Source: Warburgia ugandensis (lineage: Eukaryota; Streptophyta; Magnoliopsida; Canellales; Canellaceae). From it: a DNA stretch of 64,000 nucleotides. This document shows positions 1-10,939 of the stretch, in pieces. Every line of letters begins with the position of its first letter. Positions within the stretch are counted from its first letter, which is position 1. A program made the translations under genes and the position numbers. The stretch lies in contig CP141139.1 in the NCBI GenBank assembly GCA_035236585.1, forward strand, positions 40,681,217-40,745,216, read 5' to 3'. Below the pieces are notes generated by a model, which saw only the letters and a program-made list of their open reading frames with translations, searched no databases and was not told the origin of the DNA.

Positions 1-2455
1 TGAGAGGGGAATGATTGGACGGTCCAAATGGACTGTCCGATCTCCTGATCGGACGGACGACGTTCCGCCCGCGTTCGTGGACACCCCATGCGGGCGCTTT
101 CTCATCTCATTGTAGTGGACATGCCCGACAAACCGAATGCGTTCCGTGCGCGTTCGTGGAAGCCCCGTGCGGGCGCTTCGGTATTTGGTCGCAGCGGACA
201 CGCTCGACGAACCAAGCGCGTTCTGCCTGGTTCGTTCCTCCAGACTAATCTGGGCTGTCCGTTCCATGGGCCCAGATCAAATCCAGGCCCTAGGAAACAT
301 TATGAACTTCCAGATCCAATTTCGGAGTCATCTGAACTCCAAATTGAGATTAGAAAGAAGCTATGGAAAGCTTGAAACCTCTATTTCCTGATGAAATGAT
401 AAAATGGACATGCTATTTAGTAAAAACTTTTTGTATTAAAGAAATAAGTTTCCAATTACCTAGATCTTCAAGATCTGAGATGATTAGATCTTAAAAATAT
501 ATTTTAATAATGATATAATATTGAAATAAAGTGAGATCTATGGTTTAATTGGATATATATATGAGATATATTAAGGGATCTACCCATTATGGTAGAAAAA
601 CCTTAAAAATACAAAGGGACCCACTTGATCAGATCAGATCCTTGGGATGGAAAGAATAAATGTTGATATGATGAAATCCAAGAAAATTTTGATATGATGA
701 AATCCAAGGAAATCATGGATGGATTATGACAAAAATAGATCAATATGATCTTTTGACCTTAATAAAGAAAATTCCCTAAATATAACTAAAATCCTTAATC
801 AAAGGAAAAGATCTAAGATCAAATGGTTGGATCATAAGTAAAGGTTTCTAAAAATGTTAATGTAATTAGTTTCATAGCATTTTAAATATGATTATGTTAT
901 AAACTATGCTAGTGCAACATTTAGACTTAGCATGATATGTGATTTCATTGTTATCATAAGGTGCTAGATTTAATTTAAGTACCTTGCCTCATTATCATAG
1001 AATGTTAAATTAGGTAGTTTTATGCTTTGAATTTATAATTGATTTATGGTTAAATGTTATTAGTAGATTTACTTGTTCTGAGATAAAGAGCATAAAACAC
1101 CAAAAATGCATTCTAATGAGAAAGTAGAATTTCATGACACAAATAAGAATGGAGTACTTTGGACTTAATTAGTAAGGGCTATAGTTAGTAGGACAATATA
1201 AGGATTATCAAATCCTTGGCCCAAATTAGGAAAAGAATAATAAACCCCATGAATGACATTATAAATATTCATGGACTTAATTAAAATCCATTAGAAAGAG
1301 TACTTAGGGTAAACATGCTTATAGGAACCTTATGAAAGGTTGAGCTATGGTCATTCTAGTGAATGATGAACATAGTGGTTAAGGGGGTTATCTAATAGAG
1401 CCTCGCTCTTCCCCTACCTTCTGTTGACGTTTGTGAGGTCTAAATGCCTCCTTACATGATGATTGAAGTAACCACTTTGTGTTCACCCATTCAGCTAGTA
1501 AGCCTTAGCCAATTGGAAATAAGAGGAGCAATCTAGATTTAGGCTTGAATAAGCTACCTTCAACCAACACTTTAACTGGTTGAATAATAATAATAAGAGC
1601 ATAAAAGGTTAGTAAATTACCTAACCCTAATAAAAACAGTAAGTAAGATAAGGATGATCAAACAAGATCCATTAGATCTTGGATGATCAAGAACAATAAG
1701 AATAAGAACACTATATTGTACTTAGTATGCATGTTTATTAGTATACTTGTTATAGTTCATTAGATTAGATAATCCAAACCCTTGATCAAAGATGATTCAA
1801 GGAAGAAAACCAAGATCATCCTCCATAGGGATTATCCAATAATTGAACTTAAATCAAAGAAGAACTAGATGATAGAAGATCAAGGACCCTGATCTTTATT
1901 AACATGTGAAGAATGTAAATCAATGGATCTATGAAAGATCAAGATCAATGAGATGGATATACAAAGACTTAGAGATAGAAAAATACTTAGATATGAATGA
2001 TTTAAAGATCATTCTAAACATCATATCTAGGGATCAATAGGATGGTTTATAATTTATATATTGACAATACGTATGGATGTACATATCATATACATCAGTC
2101 AAGATCATGGAAGATTTGGGGAAAAGAGATCACTCATTAAAGGTAGGAGGATTTGATGAATGCATACATGGTTGTACTCATGATCTTATGTTGACAAGAG
2201 TAATGATAATACTTGTATTAAATCTCTTGAAAACATTATGATCCAACCAAACACATAAGATGGTTAAGGACTAAACTATAAGTGAATAGGGAACTAGGAA
2301 ATATTTTAGCCCTAAGTAAACAGACATATGATCTGATATATATGAAATCTATTTTACATACAAGCTTGGAGGCTTGTGAGTTTGTTTTAATAGGCATAAG
2401 CCTAGGGGAATGCTATTGCTAGAGGAGTTATGAGGGTTTGGCCACCCGCTCCTTA
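1..2455 (+). mobile_element. Long LTR of family Z, copy 1 (partial)
   Basis: This AT-rich, non-coding stretch matches 21690-24212 along nearly its whole length in the same orientation. Its start lies outside the window. Homology ends at about 2455, where the other copy continues for another 985 bases to a typical LTR end (gtcgtcaca) at 25197. By analogy with that copy, which has a TATA box and TG...CA ends, it is part of the R-U5 region of a long LTR. The first 250 bases are GC-rich and poorly alignable; 250-810 and 1833-2455 differ from copy 2 by several percent with indels; the middle is almost identical. Chance frames in the first 400 bases are not genes. Whether the two copies belong to one element is not provable here. 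Confidence 0.7.
811..1832 (+). repeat. Near-identical 1,022-bp block shared with 22548-23569
   Basis: Aligned by eye, the block has equal length in both copies, no indels and only three substitutions, near 1532, 1566 and 1571. It contains no long open frame. The flanking parts of the same LTR copies differ by roughly 5-10 % with indels, so the block is much younger or more homogenised than its surroundings. A conversion tract or a template switch during reverse transcription would explain it. Confidence 0.85.
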
Positions 2456-3477
2456 TGCCAAGTTTCTAAAATAGTTACGCACAACAAAGCAAAAACTCAA
2501 TGTCCAAAAGAAACCCTTTTTCACTGAGTAGGTGAACTCTTTAATACAACACCAGACCCCACCTAAGATTATAGACCTAGGGTGTCCTACCATTTCTTGT
2601 GTAATTGGAAATTATGTCATAGATAGGGCATTATTGATCTAGGGGTAAGTGTTAATTTGTTGTCATTTTCTTTCTATCAGCAATTAGGGCTTGGTGACCT
2701 AAAGCCACTACACATTGCAGTTAGCAGATAGATTAGTTAAAATTTGATGTTAGGTAGTTGAGGATGTGATAATATTGGTACACTGATTCTATTTTCTTGT
2801 AGATTTCTTTGAATTGGATACCCAACCTATGTCAGGCTCCAGTAGTCAGATCCTAGTTATTCTTGGACATCCATTTTTGGCAATGTACAATATAAGTTGT
2901 AGAAATGGTATATTGTAACTATCCATTGGAAATATGAAAGTTGAGCTTAATGTTTTCAATGCCATTCATCAAAAATTAGTTCTTGATGACTCTTGCAACA
3001 TGATTGAAGATTTTTACAAACATTATCCACCTTTGATCCACTGGAGACCTATCTTACACATCATGATTATAATTTTTAACGTTTGGCTGAAGACATTAAA
3101 CTTAGCACTTACTAGGGGGCAACCCAGGGTTTTTAGAGTCTCATGGTTTTGCATCATTCATTCATCATATAAGTATACTACATTTCAAAACATTGGGGAC
3201 AATGTTTAGTTTAGGTTGAGGGGTGTAGACATGCATGAGATATATAGTTTTCTTCATATTTTGTTAAAAAAAACAAAAAACAAAATCTCCTCTACTGTGA
3301 TGAGAATTGGATTGTTAGAAGCTTAGTATTTCCACTACTCTAACTTCTTAAAAGAAATGCATATGGTTAATTCTTCATCTTATTCATGTCTTGAAGTATT
3401 TTATGAAAGTTAAATCTCAGAATACACTTGCACACAACGCATAAGTCTAAGGGTAATCGATAGTTATGACTTAGATG
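2456..3477 (+). pseudogene. Athila-like gag-pro remnant fused to post-pol landmark
   Basis: Around 2589-2960 the + strand reads, with frameshifts, as an Athila-type retroviral aspartic protease: a GNYVIDRALLDLG stretch with the DLG active-site triad, then QLGLGDLKP, a VILGHPFLA-like stretch and GNMKVELNVF. These follow the usual order of that domain. From about 3090 the sequence switches to the landmark that follows pol in Athila elements: ggggcaaccca near 3116 and cattggggacaatgttta near 3192. Reverse transcriptase, RNase H and integrase, which should lie between, are absent, so the element carries a large internal deletion and is non-autonomous. Family assignment rests on remembered Athila features and the order of motifs. 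The left junction with LTR Z at 2455 is abrupt. Confidence 0.6.
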
Positions 3478-3516
3478 ATAAATGAATATGCATTTGTATA
3501 TTAGTTTGTGAGGAAG

Positions 3517-3780
3517 AAATGAAAATCATCTCCAGCTTCTTAAAAGATGGCAACCCTTGTGTCAGGTAGCCAGCCGGCAAGGGGGAAGTTGAAGATGATT
3601 CTATTATTTCTTTCTTACAAATAAATATGCATATGTATATTAGTTTGGGAGGAAGAAATGAAAATCATCTTCAGCTTCTTAAAATATGGCCACCCTTGCG
3701 TCAGGTAGCCAGCTGGCAAGGGTGAAGCTGAAGATGATTTAATGAAAATCATCTTTAGCTTTTTAAAAACTATGGTAACC
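3517..3780 (+). repeat. Tandem and inverted repeats in the RTE A leader
   Basis: The motif gaaaatcatct followed by cagcttctt or a variant occurs at about 3521, 3660 and 3744. The first two units (period about 139 bases) also carry the shared stretch gtcaggtagccagc. Each of the first two is followed by its own reverse complement; 3663-3678 and 3724-3739 are a perfect 16-bp inverted repeat with a 45-base loop. Copy B keeps a degenerate version near 7690-7850. A folded RNA leader is plausible but inferred. Confidence 0.75.
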
Positions 3781-3790
3781 CCAACATGAC

Positions 3791-6700
3791 ATGAATCGAA
3801 AACTAAAATTCGCTCAAGCTAGGGCTTTCCCCATAAGCGACGCGCTGCATCAGATCCCGAATGCGGTGAAATATAGGCAAGGGTTGCTAGGGCATTCTCC
3901 CAGAAACAACGCGCTACATCGGATCCCGGGTGTAGTGAAAAATGGGCAAGGGCTGCTAGAGTGTCCCCTCGGAAGCGACGCGCTGCATCAGAACCCAGGT
4001 GCAGTGAAAATTGGACATGGGGTCATACCATGGAGGTCGAGAAAGGTGATAGTAAATAGGGTATCTCCAAAACATAAGATTCGCATTGCTACATGGAATA
4101 TAGGGACACTGACAGGTAAGAGTTTGGAGCTAGTAGACACAATGAAATGTTGGAGAGTCAACATCACTTGTGTCCAAGAAACCAAGTGGAAAGGGGCTAA
4201 AGCTAGAGAAATAGATGGGTATAAATTATGGTACGTAGGAAAGGAAAATAATAGAAATGCTGTAGGAATAATAGTGGATAAGGAATTAAAGTATAAAGTT
4301 GTGGACGTTAAAAGAATTAGTGATAGAATTATAATAATAAAAATGATTCTAGGAGAGTAGATTAAAAATATTATAAGTGCATATGCACCACAAGTAGGGT
4401 TACAAGATATAATTAAGAGACAGTTTTGGGAAGATATGGAGGGAGTCATGCAAGAAATTCCCAACACTGAGGGGATATTTATAGGAGTAGACTTAAATGG
4501 CCATGTAGGAAAAGATAAGGAAGGATATGATAGAATACAGGGAGGGTATGGTATAGGTGAATGAAACGAGATGGGGGAGAATATCCTCGATTTTGCTTTG
4601 TCATATAACCTATCCATTGCAAATACACTCTTTAAGAAGAGGGATGAACACTTACTAACCTTTAAAAGTGGACTTTATAAAAGCGAAATAGACTTTTTTC
4701 TACTTAGGAATAATGAATGATCTATATGTAAGGATTGTAAGGTGATACCCGGTGAGAGTTTAACCTCACAACATAGGTTAATGGTTATGGATATTCATAT
4801 CAAAAGATGGAGTAAAAGAACAGAACTTAATACACATCCAAAAACTAAGTGGTGGAACTTAAAAGGAGAGAAAATAACCTCATTCAAAAATAAGTTGATG
4901 GTAGAAGGAAATTGGAACTATGAAATAGAAGTAAATACCATGTGGACAAATATGGCTGAGTCCATTAAGAAAGTGGCAAAAGATGTCTTAGGAGTATTTA
5001 AAGGTAGAAGGCTATTAACAAAGGAAACATGGTGGTGGAATGAAACAGTGCAAAAAGCTATTAAAGAAAAACGAATACATTTTAAAGCATGGCAGAAGAT
5101 TAGAAATAATGAAAACTATGAACAATATAAGAATGCTAAAAATGTTGCTAAGAGAATAGTAAGTGAGGCTAAACTTAAAGCATATGATGAGCTCTATAAT
5201 AGACTAGGAACAAGAGAAGGTGAGAAAGATGTATTTAAACTTGCAAAAGTAAGAGAACAGAAGGGTAAGGACTTAGAGCATGTTAGGTGCATTAGAAGCG
5301 ATGATCAAAGGGTATTAGTCAAAGATGATGAGATCAAACAAAGGTGGGAAATATACTTTCAAAAATTGTTAAATGACAATGGCGCTGAGAATATAGGGAT
5401 TGAAAATACTATAAATCTAAATAACACTGGATATTATAGATATGAACGTAGGATTAGAATGCTTGAAGTAAAAGAGACCTTGAGAAAGATGAAATCAAGA
5501 AAGGCCATGGGGCCTGATGGTATACCAATAGAGGTTTGGAAGCATATGGGAGATATTGGGGAAGTTTGGTTGACCAAGTTGTTTAATAAGATTATAAAAT
5601 CAAAGAAAATGACTGATGAGTGGAGGAAAAGCTCTATTGTACCAATCTATAAGAATAAAGGAGACATTCAGAGCTGCACTAATTATCGAGGGATCAAACT
5701 TATGAGCCACACCATGAAACTTTTTGAAAGAGTGATTGAGAAGAGGCTATGACATGAAACAAGTGTATTGGAGAATCAGTTTAGTTTCATGCCTGGGAGG
5801 TCTACCATGGAAGCTATTTTCTTACTAATACAATTAGTAGAGAAATATAGGGAGAGGAGAAAAGACCTACACATGGTCTTTCTTGACATAGAGAAAGCTT
5901 ATGATAGAGTCCCTAGAGAGTTAATAGGGAGGGTGTTGGGTGTTAAAGGGGTTTCTCAGGGGTATATAGACATAATTAAAGATATGTATGAGGGAACAGT
6001 AACAAATGTTAAGACCACTCGTGGCGTGACTGGTGATTTTCCTGTCACTGTTGGATTGCACCAAGGATCGGCGTTGAGTTCATACCTTTTCACATTAGTT
6101 ATGGATGAGTTAACAAAACATTTGCATGAGGAGATTCCCTAGTGCATGCTATTTGTAGACGATATAGTCCTACTTGATGAGACAAGGGAGGGTGTAAACA
6201 TAAAGCTAGAGTTATGGAGAGAAGCATTAAAATCGGAAGGATTTAAAATTAGCCGAACTAAGACAGAATATATGGAATGTAATTTTAGCAAGGAGAGTAG
6301 GAGTGGAGCACTAGTCAAGATTGATAACTAAGAGGTCCCCATGAGAGACCACTTCCGATACTTAGGATCATTAATCCATGAGAGTGGAAAGATTGAGAGG
6401 GAGGTTACCGAGAGAATCCAAGCGGGTTGGAACAAATGGAGATGTCTATCGGGTGTTTTATGTGATTGGAAGGTGCCACTCAAACTAAAGGGAAAATTCT
6501 ATAGGATAGCTATAAGGCTGGCCATGCTCTATGGATTAGAGTGTTGGGCAGTTAAGGAACATTATACTCATAGGCTGAGTGTCGCAGAAATGAGGATGTT
6601 GAGATGGATGAGTGGTAAGATAAAAAAGGATAGAATTAGAAATGAAAATATTAGAGGAAATTTAGGGATAGCACCAATAGGTAACAAGATGAGGGAGATT

Positions 6701-6919
6701 AGAGTTAGGTGGTTTGGACATGTTCAAAGGAGGCCAACAACAGCACCAGTGAGAAGGAGTGAGGCAATACAAGTTGAAGGTTGTAAAAGGGCAAGGGGAA
6801 GGCCCAAAAGAACGCGGATAGAAGTGGTGAGGAAAGATTTAAAAACTTTGGGACTAAATGAAGCCATGACATTTAATAGAGTGGAATAGAGGAATAAGAT
6901 TCATGTGGCCGACCCCTAA
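3791..6919 (+). pseudogene. RTE endonuclease-reverse transcriptase, interrupted by stops only
   Basis: The frame beginning at 3791 stays open in the same phase to TAA at 6917-6919, about 1,043 codons, except for in-frame stops at 4358, 4562, 4718, 5750, 6140, 6329 and 6887. Order: three peptide repeats; endonuclease with RIATWNIGTL, the QETKW glutamate, SAYAPQVG, GVDLNGHVG and a C-terminal SQHRL histidine motif (near 4770); then reverse transcriptase with FMPGRSTMEA, the catalytic LDIEKAYDRVP, GLHQGSALS and the FVDD box (near 6150); then a conserved C-terminal part with ECWAVKEH and MRMLRWMSG. No frameshift is seen. Five stops can be compared with sister copies carrying a sense codon (4562, 6140, 6329, 6887) or a related codon (5750); the four clear cases are single transitions. 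Product would be an enzyme cutting target DNA and copying the element RNA. Confidence 0.85.
3832..4023 (+). repeat. Three in-frame ~65-bp repeats upstream of RTE endonuclease
   Basis: Three imperfect units, each with a core gcgctgcatcagatccc or variant plus gtgaaa and gggcaaggg, encode about 22 residues each (DALHQIPNAVK, NALHRIPGVVK, DALHQNPGAVK). The same three units precede the endonuclease in copy B (about 7900-8080), so they belong to the element rather than being a local expansion. Confidence 0.75.
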
Positions 6920-6957
6920 TTGGGATAAGGTCTTGATGATGATGATGATGATGATGA

Positions 6958-7619
6958 CTTTGAATATCTCATTATCTTTGTTTTGGTCAATTGCCAAAAT
7001 AAAAAAGGAGTATTAACTTAGTTTCCTGAACATTTATTGAATTTGATAGGTTTTAGGAAACCTAAGAAGTGATATAGGCCATCATTGTTATTACCTAGAG
7101 ATATAAAGCCTTCCTATTCTATTCTATACCACTACTTGGAGCCTTTGAGCCTCTTGGTAAGTCTTTTCTTTTTCAAACCCTATTTACTTAACCCAAGGAA
7201 ACCCTGGTAAGAATATCCATTACCTACCTTTCAAAAATGAGTAGGGATGATAGAAAAAGCTCATAAAAAGGCAAAACTCAAAGAAGTTAAACATGTCAAA
7301 AGTACAAAGAAAAGTGTTCCTTCTTAGAAATCATAGGAAAAGTGAAAAAAGTATTAGAAAAGGTAAAAGAAAAGAAAAGGTTACTAAGAAAAGAGAAAAG
7401 AAAATATGAAAGAGATATTCACTTTAATATAGTCAAGGTAGAAAATTTCCTGCACCAATTGAAGACCTCTATCATTTTAAACTTTGAATCTTTATACCTT
7501 TCTTTTTAGAACCCTATCATATGCCTACGTTTTTTCTTATTTATGGTCTTGGTAATAGCATCTCTTCTAAGGGATCATATTCTTTTATCTCAATGATGCT
7601 TATAGAAATTATGTGAACC
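6958..7619 (+). mobile_element. Athila-like post-pol spacer between LINE copies A and B
   Basis: AT-rich, non-coding stretch including a purine-rich tract of gaaaag/aaaag repeats (about 7240-7400). Composition and order resemble the region between pol and the 3' LTR of Athila-like elements, and it lies between the post-pol landmark near 3192 and the polypurine tract at 11415-11424. No domain is recognisable. It ends in the left copy of the target-site duplication of RTE copy B. Confidence 0.45.
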
Positions 7620-7635
7620 ATTAGTATCTTTGGAT
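7620..7635 (+). repeat. Target-site duplication of RTE copy B, left
   Basis: The 16 bases attagtatctttggat recur exactly at 10924-10939, immediately after the tail of copy B. This brackets the insertion. Confidence 0.85.
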
Positions 7636-10600
7636 CTAACTCCCCCTATACCGGTACCAAGCTTGGATAAAAAAGGAGGATTTTGCGTCAAATGCCAACT
7701 AGCAAATAAAACCTTTATGAAGAAGTTGTAGATGATTTTGTTATTCTCTCTTCTTACTTGCAAATGAATGTGCATATGTACATTAGTTTGTAAGTAAGAA
7801 AAAAGATAATAAAAACCACATTTAACTTCTTCAGAGTATAACAACCCTAACATAGCACGAATCGATCATTGACATTTCGTCAAGTTAGGGCGTCCCTCGT
7901 AAGCGACGTGTTGCATCATATCCTTAGTGTAGTGAAGAATGGGCAAGGGTTGCTAGGGCATTCCCTCTGAAGCGATGTGCTACATCAGATCCATGGTGTA
8001 GTGAAAAATGGCAAGGGCTGCTAGAGCATCCCCTTGGAAGCAACATGCTATATCAGAACTTAGGTGCAGTGGAAAGTAGATATGTTCATGTCATGGGGGT
8101 TGAGAAGTGTGTGCATGAATAGGCTATCTCAAGAGCATAAGATTCGCATGGCAACATGGAATATAGGGATATTGACAGGTAAGAGTCTAGAATTAGTAGA
8201 TATGATGAAATGTAGGAGAGTCAACATAGCTTGTATCCAAGAAACCAAGTGAAAAGGGGCTTAAACTAGAGAAATTGATGGGTATAAGCTCTGATACATA
8301 GGAAAGGATAATAACAAAAATGGCATAGGAATAGTGGTGGATAAAGAATTAAAGGATAATGTTGTAGAAACTAAAAGAACCAATGATAGAATTATAATAA
8401 TAAAACTTGTTCTATGAGAGTAGATCATAAATGTTATAAGTGCATATGCACTACAAGTTGGGTTAGAAGATATAATCAAGAAACAGTTTTGGGAAGATAT
8501 GTAGAGAGTCATGCAAGGAATGCCCAACACAAAGGGGATATTTATAGGAGTAGACTTAAATGTCAATGTAGGAAAAGAAAAGGAAGGATATGATAGGTTA
8601 CATGGAGGGTATGGTATTGGAGAATGGAATGAGATGGGGGAAGCTATCCTTGATTTTTCTTTGGCATATAACTTGGCCCTTTTAAACACATTTTTTAAGA
8701 AGAGGGATGAACACTTACTAACCTTTAAAAGTGGACTCCATAAAATCCAAATAGACTTTTTGTTACTTAGGAATATCAAAAGATCAGTGTGTAAGGCTTG
8801 TAAGGTGATACTTGATGAGAATTTAGCCTCACAAGACATGTTAATGAATATCTACATTAAAAGATGGAAGAAAGGAAATGAACTTAATAGGTATTCAAAA
8901 AATTAAGTGGTGGAACTTAAAAGGGGAGAAAATAACTTCACTCACAAATAAGTTGATGGTTGAAGGAAACTAGAACAATGAAACAAAAGTAAACACCATG
9001 TGGATTAATATGGCTGAGTCCACTAAAAAAGTGGCAAAAGATGTCCTAGGAGTGTCTAAAGGTAAAAGGCAATTAGTAAAGGAAACTTGGTGGTGGAGTG
9101 AAATAGTACAAAAAGTTATTAAAGAAAAATGGGTGTGTTTTAAAGCATGGCAGAAGATTGGAAATAATGAAAACTATGAATGGTATAAGAATTCTAAAAA
9201 GGTTGCTAAGAGAATAGTAAGTGAGGCTAAACTTATGGCATATGATAATCTCTATAATAGACTAGGCAAAAGACAAGGTGAGAAAGATTTGTTTAAGCTT
9301 GGAAAAATAAGACAATAGAAGGGTAAGGACATAGACCACATTAAGTGTATTAGAAGTGATGCTCAAAGGGTATTAGTCAAAGATGACGAGATCAAACAAA
9401 GGTGGGAAAGTTACTTTTAGAAATTGCCTTGAAAATATAGGGATTGAAAGTTCTATAAACCAAAATAACATTGGACATTATAGATATGACCATAAGATTA
9501 GAATACCTGAAGTGAAAGAGGCCTTAAAAAAGATGAAATCAAGAAAGGCCCTGGTGCCCAATGGTATACCAATAGAGGTTTGGAAGCATATGGGAGAAAC
9601 TGGAGTAGTTTAGTTGACCAAGATGTTTAACAAGATTATAAAATAAAAGAAAATGTCGGATGAATGGAGGAAAAGATCTATTGTATCAATTTATAAGAAT
9701 AAAGGAGACATACAGAGCTACACTAATTATTAGGTGATCAAACTTATGATCCACACTATGAAACTTTTTGAAAGAGTGATTAAGAAGAGGCTATGACATG
9801 AGACAATTATTTCAAAGAACTAGTTTAGTTTTATGCCTGGGAGGTCTACTATGGAAGTTATTTTCTTACTAAGACAATTGAAAGAGAAATATTGGGAGAG
9901 GACGATGGACCTACACATGTTCTTTATTGACTTAGAAAGAGCTTATGATAGGGTCCCTAGAGAGTTAATATGGAGGGTTTTGGGCAAGAAAGGGGTTTCA
10001 CGAGAGTATATAGACATAATAAAAGATACATGTGAGGGAGCAATAACAAATGTTAAGACCACTAGAGGAGAGATCAGTGATTTTCCTATCACTGTAGGAT
10101 TGCACCAGAGATCAACATTGAGCCAATACCTTTTCACATTTGCTATGGATGAGTTAACAAAACATCTACACAAGGAGATAACATGGTGCAAGCTATTTGC
10201 AAATGATATAGTTTTAATTGATTACACAAGGGAGGGCGTAAACACAAACCTAGAGTTATGGAGAGAAGCATGAGAACCTAAAGGATTTAAAATTCATTGA
10301 ACTAAGACAGAGTATAAGGAATGCATTTTTTATCTAGGATCGATGATTCATGAGAGTGGAGAGATTGAGAGGGAGGTTACCTAGAGAATCCAAGTGGGTT
10401 GGAATTAATTGAGATGTGCCTATGAGGTTTTGTGTGGTTAGTGGGTACCACTCAAACTAAAAGAAAATTTTTATAGGATGCCTATAAGGTTGGCCATGCT
10501 TTATGGATTGAGTGTTAGGTTGTTAAAGAACATCATGTTCATAGGCTGAGCATAGTAGAAATGAGGATGTTGAGATGGTTGAGTGGGAAGATAAGAAATG

Positions 10601-10923
10601 ATAGAATTAGGAATGAAAACATTAGAAGAAACATAGGGGTGGCACCAATAGGCAACAAGATGAGGGTGATTAAACTTAGATGGTTTGGACATGTCCAATG
10701 AAGATAAAAAACATAACCAATTAGAAAGGGTAGGCAATACAAGTAGAAGGTTCTAAAGGGGTAAGGGGAAGGCCCAAAAGAATGTATATAGAAGTGGTGA
10801 GAAAAGATTTAAAAACTTTAGGACTAAATGAAGCCATGGTGCTTTATAGAGGGGAATGGAGGAACAAGATTCTTGTGGCCGACCCCTAATTGGGATATGG
10901 TCTTGATGACGACAATGACGATG
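7636..10923 (+). mobile_element. RTE-clade LINE, copy B (decayed, with 16-bp TSD)
   Basis: A second, older-looking copy of the same LINE family in the same orientation, starting with a degenerate leader and ending in an impure (GAY)n tail at about 10903-10923. The endonuclease part is recognisable from about 8130 (ATWNIGILTGKSLEL) to 8905 and reverse transcriptase from about 9440 to 10270 (MPGRSTMEV, LERAYDRVP, GLHQRS, FANDI). Unlike copy A it is shifted between all three phases and has deletions, for example near 9420 and 10290-10320. The FADD box reads FAND, so a catalytic aspartate is lost. Both copies share the stop equivalent to 4358 of copy A. No functional protein is expected. Confidence 0.85.
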
Positions 10924-10939
10924 ATTAGTATCTTTGGAT
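10924..10939 (+). repeat. Target-site duplication of RTE copy B, right
   Basis: Exact repeat of 7620-7635. It resumes the interrupted Athila-like spacer. Confidence 0.85.

Larger units (their letters stand above)
3478..6957 (+). mobile_element. RTE-clade LINE, copy A (nearly full length)
   Basis: A non-LTR retrotransposon that would copy itself by target-primed reverse transcription. It has a 5' leader with tandem and inverted repeats (3478-3780), one long frame for apurinic-type endonuclease plus reverse transcriptase (3791-6919), and a (GAT)n tail at 6934-6956, as is typical of RTE elements. Copies B, C, D and E in this window share the same tail and C-terminus. I see no convincing target-site duplication around A. 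It sits in post-pol sequence of the Athila-like element. The 5' boundary is approximate, set where the leader repeats begin. Confidence 0.85.

Noticed and set aside
3517..3780. Possible CRISPR-like or satellite array
   Set aside because: Only two to three units, with inverted partners, located in a LINE leader; a structured leader is the better reading.
3988..4617. Long minus-strand frame opposite the LINE endonuclease
   Set aside because: It is the antisense shadow of the RTE coding region; the plus-strand frame carries all the motifs.
6958..6975. Possible target-site duplication of LINE A (gactttgaatat against gacttag...gaatat near 3468-3490)
   Set aside because: The match is interrupted and too short to separate from chance in AT-rich DNA.
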